Below are positions 1 to 11,800 of a DNA stretch of 64,000 bases, one piece after another (positions within the stretch are counted from its first letter, which is position 1; every line of letters begins with the position of its first letter). The notes below the pieces were generated by a model that was given only the letters and a program-made list of their open reading frames with translations, did no database searches and was not told the DNA's origin. Position numbers and translations under genes: made by a program. Origin of the DNA: Anaeramoeba flamelloides (lineage: Eukaryota > Metamonada > Anaeramoebidae); NCBI GenBank assembly GCA_027625915.1, contig JANTQA010000029.1, positions 2,232,001-2,296,000 on the forward strand, in the 5' to 3' direction.

Positions 1-77
1 GAGAAGAACTCAAAGAAAATTATTTGATGTAGTCTATCCGTTTGATCGATTGATGTATAGGCCTTATTGAAAAAAGA

Positions 78-190
78 AATACTTTATAAGTTATTTCCAA
101 GAAAGTGGAGCAAATTTAGTTGAAAATATATTTATTAAAATCAATCTTCAAACAAATATTTAATTATATACAATCATTAGCTACCATTTA
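78..190. repeat. Terminal part of a TA-flanked inverted-repeat element (GTGGGGC family)
   Basis: The stretch from about 84 (TAAGTTATTTCCAAGAAAG, then TGGAGCAAATTTAG) is nearly the reverse complement of the right end of the complete copy at 26902-27488. The similarity runs on for about 80 bases into AT-rich interior sequence. I could not find the matching opposite end nearby, so this is probably one end of a decayed copy. It is non-coding. Confidence 0.5.
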
Positions 191-719
191 TCTGGTTCTT
201 GATAATAATTCAATTTTTTTCTTAGTTATGTATTAAAGAGGAAAAAGATATGAAAATTTACATTTTTTTACATTTTTTCGCTGACTGAATCTTCTTTATA
301 TTGGGAAGAAGAGTAACAAAGGAAAAAGATCAAGTGGTTACTTGCCAATACAGTGACACAGAAAAAAGAAAGTTTGAGTAACTTGAAAATAAAAGCAAAA
401 AAGCAAAGGCTAAAAATGACCAAAAAATTAAAGCAAATGAGATCACAAAGAAAAAAAGCAATTACAACAATTAAATAACGATCCAAAATGAACATTCATG
501 ATCAATTATCAAATTATTAAATCAACCAAAAATATCCTTGCTGTTATTTTGGGGGTCGTTAATTAAAGATAGAGTTGTTTTTTTTTTTTTTTTTTACCAA
601 TTACTTCTTATAAACACTTTAAAAATCTCTCTTTTTTTTTTCTTTTTCTTTCCTTTTTTTCTTTTCAATTTTTTGCTTCGGCTTTTTAAACATTAAAAAA
701 TTTTTGGGTACTATTTCGA

Positions 720-838
720 TTTGATAATCGTGAAAGATCTGATTTTAGGTTTAAATTACCTTTGAGGAAATTTAGGTTAGAGGGCGTCTATTGTGTAATT
801 TACACTTCTTCCATCAATAAAAATAAATAAGATATTAA
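720..838 (+). mobile_element. LINE 3'-end fragment with A-rich tail
   Basis: The segment ends in GTGTAATTTACACTTCTTCC followed by an AATAAAAATAAATAA tail. The same terminal block closes the LINE copies at 35827-37271 (other strand) and 59870-61573. Only about 100 bases of the 3' end are recognisable, as expected for a heavily 5'-truncated LINE insertion. No coding part remains. Confidence 0.55.
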
Positions 839-1116
839 ATTTTCTGATCTCGATTTTACCGTATGTTTTTTAGGAGTGAAAATTGGTGTTTATTTTTTTC
901 TTCTATTGAAAAAATCATTTAGATAACTTCACAAATCCAAACAAATTTTCAATTAGAATCGAAAACATATAACTGTATTTTATTGTTTAAAAAATCCATT
1001 TGTACCCTTTCTATATTTCCATTTTTTTTTTATTAGATTTTGTCCTATATTGTTTTCACTAAAAAAAAGTGAAATTCTTTATTTGATTTTTTGGAAATAG
1101 TTCATATATATATATA

Positions 1117-1489
1117 TATAAACTCTTTTTCAAAAATTGTGACTCACTTGAAATAATAAATTGAAAAAAAAAATTATCCTTTAGTATTCAAGAACAATTA
1201 ATAACTAAATATGATTTGTAATTCACTTTTAAGTCATTCTAAATCTATAAAAGCCTGATATATTAAAAATTAAAAAAAAATAAAACCAAAAACTAAAAAA
1301 AAGTGAGTCACAATTTTTGAAATGAGCTATAACCCATTTTTTATTACTGAACTTTCACTGAAAAAAAGTTGAACAACAAGATTTTTTATTAATAATTAAA
1401 TCCATTTTCAAAGACATTACATAGTCGAAATTTTCTTAGTGATTATTTGTCTTTTCGAAGATCTTTTTTTTTTTCCACATGATCTTTTG

Positions 1490-1555
<66 letters not shown>

Positions 1556-1755
1556 AAAATTTTTCAAAAACAAAGAAAAAGAAAAACAAAAGAAAAACAA
1601 AAGAAAAAAAAAATTTGAAAAAGCAAAACTAAAATGTGCAAAATTAGAAAAAATGATTCTGATCCAAAAATTTGAAAATATTTTTTGTTAAGAATACTGG
1701 AATAAACCCTCAAAACAACTCCCATTAACATTATAAAGTAAGTCAAAATTTATGA

Positions 1756-1768
<13 letters not shown>
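1117..1768. mobile_element. Non-autonomous TA-flanked inverted-repeat element, copy 1
   Basis: The ends are inverted repeats: TATAAACTCTTTTTCAAAAA on the left, and the reverse complement of AAATTTATGAAAAATAGTTT on the right. Both ends abut (TA)n tracts, consistent with TA target duplication as in Tc1/mariner-type DNA transposons. A diverged copy in the opposite orientation lies at 13959-14572. The interior holds a second inverted copy of the GTGAGTCACAATTTTTGAAA end motif and a pure A run of about 60 at 1491-1553. No transposase is encoded, so this is MITE-like. Confidence 0.7.
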
Positions 1769-1787
<19 letters not shown>

Positions 1788-3204
1788 TGAAATAAATAAA
1801 ATTGTCATTTTTTCAATCAGTATTAATATTAAACTTAATTTTATATTGTTAATAAACAAACATCTCAACAAACAAAGATAATTTTTTATGATTTTTTATA
1901 AAAAAAAGTCCACACTTTTTTGGAAAGACAGTATTTTGAAACAAGGATGAACCAAAAATAATTGTATTTGATTATTTAAAAATTAATAATTAGAAACTCC
2001 AAAAATCAATAATTTATAATTTTTGAATTTCATGATTTAATCAATAATTATTAACAAATAAACTAAAATATTTATTTTTTTATTTCAATTTTATCAAAAT
2101 AGTTATTTTTTAGGTCTGTTTTCAATTTATTTGTAAAACAATATCAAAATAATACATGAGTTAATCATTTAATTTTTTAATAAAAAACGATTTTTTTTAG
2201 TAACTAATCTACATTTTGAGACAAATATATGGCATATATTGATCAAATTTAAACTGTGAAAATTGGTGATTAAATCTTCCAATTTCTGGTAAAAAGGAGA
2301 TTTTTTTCAAAAATTCCCAGGGTTTTTTTAATTGTGCTCTGAACTTTTTTTTAGTATCCAGGTAGTTTTTTAGGACTATTTTACTAAAGATATTTTTGGT
2401 GAAAAATTTGAAAGATAGAGTGTAAATATATTTTTTACCTTTAATCGCAACCGATATTTTGTTTCTTTCAAAGGGGGGTATACAAAAAAATCATTTTTTT
2501 CAAATAAAAATTATTTTTTAGTATTAACCTTTGAAGAAAAAATAAGTAATAAACAGAATAATAACCATTTGAGAATAACTGGTATCCGTATGAAGTAGAA
2601 ATAATCAATTAATAGAGTTTTCTGAAAATTTGAAAAACTCAAATTCTTAGTCCACCATTGAGAAAAACAACAATGTTCATATAGTTCTTCAATTGAAAGT
2701 CATCAGAAAATCACAATGGAAATCAATATGATTTCTCAACAATCATTTTCATTTTATCAATAACATTACAATAATACATTTTTACTTAGTGACTATAGAT
2801 CCTACAGTAAAAAAAAAAATTTAAAACAAATTAACTGGAAAAAAAAAAATCGAAAAAAATAAAATAAACAAAAATGTGTAAAAATGTGAAAAAATGATTT
2901 CAATTTTGAAAATTTCCAAAATAAAATTTTTCTTCTGATCTCTATACAAACCCTTTAAACACATGTAATCCACACGCCATAACTGAACTCCTCTGAATGT
3001 AAAATATTTTACTTTTATACTTCATAAAATTATTCACTAATCACTACAATCCACGGACTTTTTAAAACCGACTGTAATTAATCAAAAAATATATAATTTC
3101 GATGAATATTTTTAAGGCGCAGTTCTTGAAGGTTAGGTAGGGTAGGGTATACAATTTTTTTTAGATTTTTGTCCAAGTTGAAAAAATAAAAAAAAGATTT
3201 TGTG
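1769..3204. other. Intergenic AT-rich stretch without a recognisable gene
   Basis: No open frame with protein-like composition is seen on either strand. Around 2790-2990 the sequence weakly resembles the interior of the element at 1117-1768 (a block with AAAATGTG, AAAAAATGATT and ACAAACCC in the same order), so a strongly decayed relative may be present. Otherwise there are only poly-A/T runs. Confidence 0.5.
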
Positions 3205-3860
3205 TTTTTTTTGTATTGAAGAAAAGAAAATTAAACTCTCGATTGCCATTATACTTGTATTTCCTTTTCGAAATTTCAGTCTAAAATCATAAGATTTTGA
3301 GATTATTAATTAACGAAAATAATATCAAAAAATTACAGTTTGAAATTAATTGATCAAGATTTATTTCTTTTAATTTATTTGGAAAAATTAATCTATTTTT
3401 TTCATATGAAGCACATACCCATAAAAAATGATCAATATTTACTATTATTTCTTTATGTCCATATTTTAAACAGAAAGGACAAAATTTATTTGAGTTTTTA
3501 TTTATAACATAATAATATCTATTTGAGCAATTAGCAAATTTCCTGAATTTTAAATTGTTGAACTTGAGGGATAACTTAAATCTATCTGTGTTTTAAATAA
3601 ATAAATTTGATTTTTTATTATTGTGAAATAGTTTTGCATTTTCAAAATGATTGTGTGTTATTTTGAACAATCCCTTTGTGTGGTTTATTAGTTTTTTTTG
3701 TGCCTTTTATTTGATCTTTGTGTGTTTGATCGAAAGTCTTTGGGCTGTAATTCCGATAATCAGAATTGAAGAAAAGTAATTTTTTACCTATTTGAGAGAT
3801 TTTCAAATTATTTGATAAATACAAACAATTCTCTGTTGAATGTAAAGTGTGATTTAATTT
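3205..3860 (-). mobile_element. LINE 3' fragment with C-terminal zinc motif
   Basis: On the minus strand this encodes the end of a LINE ORF2-like protein: the conserved block around FANCSNRYYYVINKNSNKF is followed by CPFC, then HFLWVC, a CX2C-H-C knuckle typical of LINE C-termini. The same protein block is recognisable at 13316-13516 (minus), 36100-36200 (minus) and 61080-61240 (plus). The 3' tail reads into a T run on the plus strand near 3203-3210. The RT domain is absent, so the copy is 5'-truncated. Confidence 0.75.
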
Positions 3861-3988
3861 TTATTTTTATGAGATTAGTTCCTTAAAAAACACTCTTTTT
3901 TAAGAAAATAATAATTGATTTGTAAAAAAAAATATTTAATTTGAATCTTTTTTGTTTTTTTCAATTTCTTTTGTTAATTTAATTCTTC

Positions 3989-4492
3989 TTAATCTTCGTC
4001 TTCGTCTTCATCTTCATCTTCGTCTTCATATGAATAATATTCTTCGCCAACTTCTTCTTGATCGCTTTCAGAAACTGCAATGTATAAACCAAATTGTCCG
4101 TTTTGTTCTGTTTCTTGGTTTGTTTCTTCTTCTGAATTTAAGATCTGGTCACCTTGGAAACTAAACTCTGGAATTTCTTGTGTTTGATCAATTTGATCGC
4201 TTTCAGATAGCTGATCCTCATACTCATCATCTTCCTCTTCCTCTTCCTCTTCTTCTTCGTCCTCTTCTTCATCTTCATACTCCTCTTCCTCTGATTCTAA
4301 TTCGTCGCTGCTTAGTTGCGACCTCTGATGATGAAGGCCTATTGGTAAATGTGATGGAATCTCGGTTCGAATACTATCCAAATACCTTGAAAATTGGTTC
4401 TCTATTAAACTCAATTGATCAACCATAAGTGTGTGGTTTGGTTTGGTTGTTTGAGGTGATGGTTTTATTGTTGGATATAGAGATAAATACAT
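3989..4492 (-). CDS. Small acidic protein of unknown function
   Basis: The reading frame gives 167 residues from the ATG at 4492; 20 upstream codons in frame have no ATG, so they are left out. The N-terminal 75 residues are of mixed composition (MYLSLYPTIKPSPQTTKPN at the start, later IENQFSRYLDSIRTEIPSHL). A long Glu/Asp tract follows, then a Ser/Gln-rich middle and a C-terminus of alternating Glu and Asp. Such acidic tails occur in histone chaperones, chromatin factors and RNA polymerase III subunits, but I see no family motif, so no function is assigned. The non-repetitive N-terminus and higher GC than the flanks suggest a real gene. An additional upstream exon cannot be excluded. Confidence 0.55.
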   Translation of the reverse strand: MYLSLYPTIKPSPQTTKPNHTLMVDQLSLIENQFSRYLDSIRTEIPSHLPIGLHHQRSQLSSDELESEEEEYEDEEEDEEEEEEEEEDDEYEDQLSESDQIDQTQEIPEFSFQGDQILNSEEETNQETEQNGQFGLYIAVSESDQEEVGEEYYSYEDEDEDEDEDED

Positions 4493-5005
4493 TTTGAAAA
4501 TCAAATTTTCTTCAAAAAAAAATTTCAAAAAATAAATTTTTAACGGAAACAAATCAGAATGAAGATATTTTTTTAAACTTGGAAGACTTTGGTAAACAAT
4601 TTAGTTGAATTAAAAGTGATGAAATATAAATTCAGAGGTTAGATAAAGAAACTCAAAAATCTTCTGTTTAGTAAATTGAAGAACCAAATTCAAATAAAAA
4701 TTTTAAGCCGATCTTGAAATTGAAAATGAAAGTTAAAATATGATTACCACAAAACCAAACTTACTTTTGATGCTATTTTTAGTAATGAATTCTGGTTTTA
4801 ATAATTTGATCCATTTTTATCCATTTTGAAAAGTTCAAAATCCAAACATATTTCCAAATTACTAAAAAAAAATTAATTTCTTTGAAAGAAAGAGGAAATC
4901 TTATTGTTAGTGAAAGAACTGTACCAAAACATACTTTAAAAATAAAATCACAAAGTCCTAAAATAACCCAATATAAAGAAACTACTAAATCTCAAAAAAA
5001 ATATA

Positions 5006-5488
5006 TTACAGTGGTGTAAATAACCCATGTTGACAACCTTTAACCTATTACGAAAATTTAACTCGTGTTTTTTTTTCAGACTTGGGTATTGGAAGACCAG
5101 AAAACACTTATATACACTTGGTTCAGATTCAAATTGACTTTAGAGGTTAGATCTTTGATTAATAAAAATGGCACAATTATATTTAATGATTTTGTTTCAA
5201 AAATTTCATCATATTTACAAAATTTGAGAGAATAAAAATGATTTTTTTATAAAAATTCAAAAAATGAAATTATTCTCATTTTTTTGTCAAAAAATTACAT
5301 TTTAATCTTCCACTATCTTCATAATTCTTCATTAAAATTTATTTAAAGAACCCAATTTCGCGTTTATATAGTGTTGCCATTCCATTGATTTTTTTCTTTT
5401 ATTTCTAGAGTCATCCAATATTTTTTGCATGAGTTAAATTTTCGTAATCGGTTAAAATAAAAAACACGAGTTAGTTACATCACAGTAA
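5006..5488. mobile_element. MITE-like element with TTACAGTG/TTACTGTG ends
   Basis: The left end TTACAGTGGTGTAAATAACC is matched in inverted orientation by the right end (reverse complement TTACTGTGATGTAACTAACT). A second inverted pair follows inside (TTACGAAAATTTAACTCGTG and its mirror near 5430-5470). About 480 bp long, with no coding capacity. I see no second copy in the window. Confidence 0.7.
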
Positions 5489-6734
5489 TTATTTTAAACT
5501 TGAAAAAAATAAATTTTATCAATATATCAAAAGAAGAGTCCAAATCAATTTTTTCATTTGATTTGAATAAAAAAATCTGTTTGAGAAAAACAACCAAACC
5601 ATTAAATCAACCCCCCCCCCTAAATCCTTTTTTAAAATCTGTAAAATTCTCCTGAAAAATATAAAGTAATACTTTTTATTTACTTTTTGTAAAAAACAAT
5701 AATAACCCAATCCTATTTGTTTCAAAGTGTCGTTAACAACCCAAAGATTATAATATCAATAGAATTACAATTATTTTTCAAATTTTAAAAGATTTTCAAA
5801 CAAATAAAATGAATTCAAATTAATGATTATTATAAAAAAATAATTAGATATTATCAAATAATTGATTTTAATACCAATATTTCCTTGTTTAAACTCTTAA
5901 TATTTAAAATAGAATTATTACAGAATCTTTTATATTTCTGAAAATTTAATAATTATTTATGAATAAAATTAATGATAATTTTTTTTAGATCTTTAAGGAT
6001 TTATTATTTAATTTATTTATTTTGTATTTTTAAAATAAGATTTAAAGTTTCAATTTTATTTGTTAATACAGAATACTCAGAAATTACTTAAAGTGAGATT
6101 TCTTTAAAAATAAAAAGTTTTACCAAAATTTTCTTTTAGTGTTTTTTGATCTTAAAAATCCATAAAAAAAAAATACTATCAGAACTTTCAATTAAAAATG
6201 AATAGGTAAAATGACTTCTTTTTAAAGTATAACTCATCTTTCTAAAGTTGATATATACGATTTATTCTGAGGTTTAAATTTATCATCATGTTAATAATTA
6301 CTCTATTACCTTTGTGAAAAAATAAGAAAGAGTTACTAGTCCTTTAAACCAAAATACTTTAAGCAAATGAAGTATCTTCTCAAGTCTTTAGAAATACATT
6401 AACACTGTAAAAAGTTTTCCCAATTCTTAAATTTGTAAAAACCCCACTTATAAAGAACCTTATTGATTAATAATCTGTTTGATCAAAAAATATTTTTCAA
6501 GAGATTTTACAATTTAAGTGAAAAATCCAATTTCCAGGTTCTATTATTATTATTTTTCAAAATTAATAGTAAAAAAAATTGATCATTTTCTTTTTTGTGG
6601 TTAAGTGGTTATTTTAAAAAATTTCAAAAATATTTTAAATATAATAAATATCTTTCACATTGAGTATGAATTATTTTGACTAAAAGAGAATTATTTATTG
6701 ATTTTAATTAAAAAAAAGATTTTTTGTTTAATTT

Positions 6735-6910
6735 TCTGTTAGGTTTTCCAGAATTTAAAAAAATAGAGAAAAACCAAGAATTTTACTCAATTCTTTTGAA
6801 TCCTGGAAAATCTAGGACACTTAGGTTCGTATTTGTTTATTTTATGAAATAAACCGAAAATTAAATAAAATTTTTGTTATATTTCAAAAATTAAAAAAAA
6901 CCCAATGAAA
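6735..6910. repeat. Palindromic modules of the AGGTTTT family (two hairpins)
   Basis: The first hairpin pairs GTTAGGTTTTCCAGAATT with the later CAATTCTTTTGAATCCTGGAAAA block. The second is built from ATAAACCGAAAATTAAATAA and its mirror image, ending in TTAAAAAAAACCC. The same two modules recur at 13551-13925, 17470-17600, 40060-40400 and 60596-60990. The order and sequence are too similar to be chance AT-rich palindromes. Confidence 0.6.
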
Positions 6911-8851
6911 AAATCAATTAAAATCATTAGTATTTTTTCTCTCTATCCCAGCTATATTAAACAAGTTTAGCTATTTAAAAAAGTAATTAAGTATATGTTC
7001 AGTAAATATCTCAAAGTTGAAACAAAAAAAATTCATTTTAAATTTTATTTTGAAATCTTTTACTCCCAAAAAAAAACCCTTTTTTTCTAGATTGGGGAGT
7101 TTTATCAAGTTTTGTACTATTAAAACGATTAATACAGGCTATTCAAGAATTTGAATTTTTTTAACGTTGATTATAATTGGAATTATTTATTGGACGTTAT
7201 AAAATGGTATTTTAACTTTATATTTTGTTTCTACTAAAAAAATTAAATTTTTATTTTTCATAATTGTTCTTATACATATTAAATAGTTACTTTTTTTTTT
7301 TTTTTATTAAAATATAATCTCTAATTCAATATATAATAATCTATCTAAAATGAAATCAATTTTGATTGAAAATTTATTGATTTTTAGAGAAATATGAAAA
7401 TCATCCATAAAAGTTGTTAGAAAGTTATCTGAATTTTTTTGAGTTTATACGTTTAACTATGAATAATACATTTTATTGGTTCCAGTACAAAAAAAATTAT
7501 AAAAGTAGTAGTTCTTCAAAATAAGACAAAATTTTAAAATGTTATATTGGTGGCGACATTTTATACATACAAATTTTGTATATGTCAAGTGTAAAAAAAT
7601 TCTGATCGACTAAGAAACCCAGAAAGGAAATTTTTTTCTGTGAGATCAATTTTTTTTTCCTTTTTTTCCGAAAAAGAAAAGATTTAAATTCATTTTATTT
7701 CTTACATTTAAAATCTGTTTACCCTTTTTATTGTCTTTTTGATTTTAATTAAACAATACCCAGTCTTTCTAACCATAAATAGTGATATAAAGGTGATTTT
7801 ACTTTTTTTTTTTTAGATGAATATTTTGATAAACCAAAATAATTGATTTATTCAGGATTTTGAAAAATATTCATTTGATTCTCAGAAAGATAGTTATAAA
7901 TATTTAAAGTTTTAATATCATTTACAAATTTTACTTGGAAATTGTGCATTTTTTATGATAAAATTTGATTTTCAAAATGAAATTTTCGTCAAGAGTTTTG
8001 GTAATTTTGTAATTATTTTATCCTCAAAATTTAAATTATTTTTTTTTTATTCCAAAAATGAAATGAATTATTATTACTATTCTTATGAATAAGAAAAAAA
8101 CAATTTCTTAAAAAAATTTTTCAAAATTGATAATTATTTTACAATTTTTTGTAATTGTTTCAAAACCAGGACACGACTTCATTTAAAATTATCAAAGACT
8201 TAAAATTTTTTTTTTAAATTTTTTTTCATTTTTGGAAAATCAGAAAACAACTTTTTTAAAATATTATATTAAAAAATGAAATTATGCTTGATAAATATTC
8301 ATATCATTGATAAACTTACTAGTAAACTTCTATCAAATTTTCAAATTAAATTTCATCAAATAAAAATAATTGAGGTACAGATGATTAAATAAATGAAATA
8401 TTAAAAATGAAAAATTCAAACTAAATAAAAAATTTTACTTTCAAAATTAATACTTTCCAACATAAAACCTAAAAATATTTTTACCAATTGCCATAATAAA
8501 CTTAATTCTTAAACACAATAATAAGTTACTTTTTTTCGTTTTATATAAGAAACATGCAAATTTTGAATTTCCTAAAAGAAATTCAAATCAACAAATTGTT
8601 TAAATGAAGTTAACTCATCTATTTCATAAAGTCAAAACACACATTACAAAAAAAATTTTTTAAGAGTTTAAATTTTTGTACTCTTAATATTCAAATTTGA
8701 CAAATTGATTTAAGTAATGATCCATTTTTTTTCACATTTTCAAATAATGGTCTAATTTTGGAAAGTAATTTGCAAATAAAATTTAAAAATAAAAATATTA
8801 AAATCGAGAATAAACGGAAATTATATTTTATTGAGTTTTTTTTTTAGCGAC

Positions 8852-11800
8852 TTAATATTTTAATATTGATAAGACTTTTTCATTATAGTCTAATACAGAA
8901 TAATGAGAAATTAAATCCCAAGTATAAACAAAAAAATATTGACTCATTACTGTTGGGTCAACGATGTATTTAAAAAGAGGCTTTGGCTCAACCTCTATTC
9001 CCTTTTCATTTAAATTGAATTTTGTAGAAATTCTTTTAATATGTGATATTGCCTCGTTTGCAGAATAAGATTCAACATTAGTAAATTTTTTATCTAATTC
9101 AGATTTCACAAAGTTAATTATTTGTAGGATATTAGTGATAAATTTCCATAATCTGGGGTGGTGCTTATAAATAAATAATTGGTTTTCATATTTGAGCATT
9201 GTGTAAATCAAATTTTCATTTTTGGTTAGTTTCAAAGTCACACCTATTTGGATGATTTCTGATATGATCACAAGTAGGTCTGTATAAAATTGAAGTTCAT
9301 GTGTCATTTCATGATATCTTTTTTCAAACTGATTTGCTAGGGTTTGCTTAACTAACCGCTCCGGTCTGTTTTCAGTTGTGGGTGGGGGGTTCAATGATTC
9401 GCAATCCAGCCAATCGGAAAATACAGTTTGATTTAATTGTATATCTTCAAAATAATTATTGTTGTTTTCAATTTCTTCTGCGTTTTCATTTTTACGTTTT
9501 GATTTTTTTGATTTATTTTTTTTATACGTTATTTCTTCAACTGTCTCAACTTTTAAATTTTTATCTTTTCGTTTTTTCATTTCCTTCTCGTTTCTCTGTA
9601 AGAATTCTTCCATTTCTTCTTCATCAAATTCGTATTGACCTGCGTCTTGGACTTTTTTTGCTAAAAAGTCAAAAATAATTGCCAATTGCAATGATGCTAC
9701 TCGAGAGATATCTCTATTAATTCAGAAAAATTTTAATAAAAAGATAATTATTTAATTTTCATAATTTTAATTTGTCATATTAATTTATGTTTTAATATTA
9801 AATACATCGGACTTTATCTTTAATCTGGCACTGTAGGCAATTGAAGTGCGTTTTTTTTTTTACTTGAAAATATTTGTAAATATGGCACTTGAAATTAAGC
9901 TAATTTTCAAAATACAGATCCTTCTGTTGCTTATTATTTAAAGTTTCAAAAAGTTGGTTTGTTTTTATAATTGTTTACAACTTTTCCAAATTTTTCATAA
10001 AAAAGAAAATCCTATTTTTGTGTTGAAAACATAAAATGAGGCACTTATAGCTCATTGTAATATTCCATAATATTTTTAAATACTTTAGATCTAGAATGAT
10101 CTCGTATTTTTGTAAAAAAAACCTATTAAATAGCTTTATTTTTTAAAACTAAAATTTGTATTCGAACCAAATGAAGTATTTTTTATTTAACATTACAATT
10201 TTGTGTTTTATAAACACAAATTTGAATTTATTTAATAAGTAGCTATAAAAATTTTGTTTTCATTTTTCATGATAATTTAAAAATAAATATCCTAGTTTTT
10301 CCATTAATTCCCATTGGCTATTTTTAAGTTAGTGTTACTTTTAATTCTTTTATTTGTACATTTATTTAATCCATTCTTTAAGGACAATCCGAATTTTAAG
10401 TTCTGAGGTACTTGAAATCAAATGTATTATTTAATACAAATAATTTACAGGATTGTTCGTAAACTAGTGAAATTCAAAGGATTAGCCAATATAAATCATT
10501 TAATTGATTATTTGTAAAAATAATTCAAAATATTGCAAATTTTGGATTTGTATTAAAATCAATTTTTTGAATTAAAATTGTCTACATTCTCCAAAGAAAT
10601 CAAGGCTAAATTTCAAAGAAATTTTTCTAAGATACAACGACAAGGTAACTCCAAATTATATTCAAGTATATTCATACAATTATCTTTTCATAACCTAAAC
10701 TCTTTCATAATTGAAAATAAAGTTGGGGGGCTTGTTGTTCCCGTATTTGGGTTTTGTAACATTTTCAAGGAAAATTTAGAAAAATGGTTTTTGCCCAAAT
10801 TAGGTAAAATTTTTAGAAAAAAAAAACCATAAATTTTAATTTCTAACAATTTTTATTAACTTTTCATTCTTTCAAGTTCAATAAATATGAAGTTAAACAT
10901 CAAAGGGATATTCACTAGACATCAAATTTAGATGACACTTAATATGTTTAATTTACACAGTAAATATTACGAAGTTTATTTAAAATTATATTTTTTAAAA
11001 ATAAATCACTCTTTAGTAATCCCCAATACCAGTATAAAAGCAAAAAATAGCCATTTTTTTTTTGTCATTTTTTTTTAAATTAACTTTTTTGGAATATTCG
11101 TTAATTTATAGTTTTGAACCAAGTATTTGGCTAGGTTTGAATAGTAATCATTTTTACATTTCAATCAACCTTTTGTTGATGGATTTTTTTGAAAAAGGAG
11201 ATTGAAAAAAAATATGACAAAAAAAATGGTAATTTTTTGTTTTTATACTGGTACTAGGGCTTTAAATTTGGCTTGTATAAAATTAAATTATAGAAATTTT
11301 TTTTTTATTTTTTAAAAAATATTAACACATGTTATCTTTGACTATCTTGATTATTACAAAATACGAATTATTATTTATTTCAAAAAAAAAAAATACAATA
11401 AATCAATGAAAAAAAAAACAATAAAAAAAAAAAAAAATGAAATAAACTTACTTAAAAAATAGTGATAAATTACTAATTATTCCAAAAGAAAGTCTTAATT
11501 TTTCGATATCTAATAAATTTGGAAGATGGATTTTAATGACATCACAAATGACTAAAATTAGGATATTTCCAACACTTACAGAACCAGAATTTTTTTTATT
11601 ATACCAATTTGGAACAGAAACTGTTTCTGAAAATAAATTTTCACACAATTCATTTTTTTGAGTTAATATTGTTAAAATTGCAAGAATTACAAATATTGAA
11701 CGCGAATCGGTTTGCTTTTTTTCAGATTTTGATTCTTCAGACATTGTTAAATTGAATAATAATTCCAAAACTTTCAATAAGAACTGTGGAGTTTGTTCAT

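Larger units (their letters stand above)
4493..8851. other. Gene-free intergenic region between the acidic-protein gene and dymeclin
   Basis: Apart from the inverted-repeat element at 5006-5488 and the hairpin block at 6735-6910 (listed separately), this 4.3-kb stretch is AT-rich with poly-A/T tracts and no convincing open frame. Short ORFs such as the one near 5519-5725 have no protein-like features. Confidence 0.6.

Noticed and set aside
1491-1553. Possible processed-transcript tail from the run of about 60 A
   Set aside because: It lies in the interior of an inverted-repeat element; the copy at 13959-14572 has a T-rich stretch at the equivalent place, so it is an expanded internal homopolymer.
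1564-1746. A short frame (MTYFIMLMGVVLRVY...) in the element at 1117-1768 that resembles a frame in its copy at 13981-14184
   Set aside because: The two peptides are similar only because the DNA is similar; most base differences change the amino acid, and the rest of the frames dissolve into poly-Phe. There is no sign of coding selection.
4180-4428. Plus-strand frames across the acidic gene (for example HLPLPLPLLLRPLLHLHT)
   Set aside because: They are the antisense reading of the Glu/Asp codon tract; the minus-strand frame has the protein-like N-terminus.
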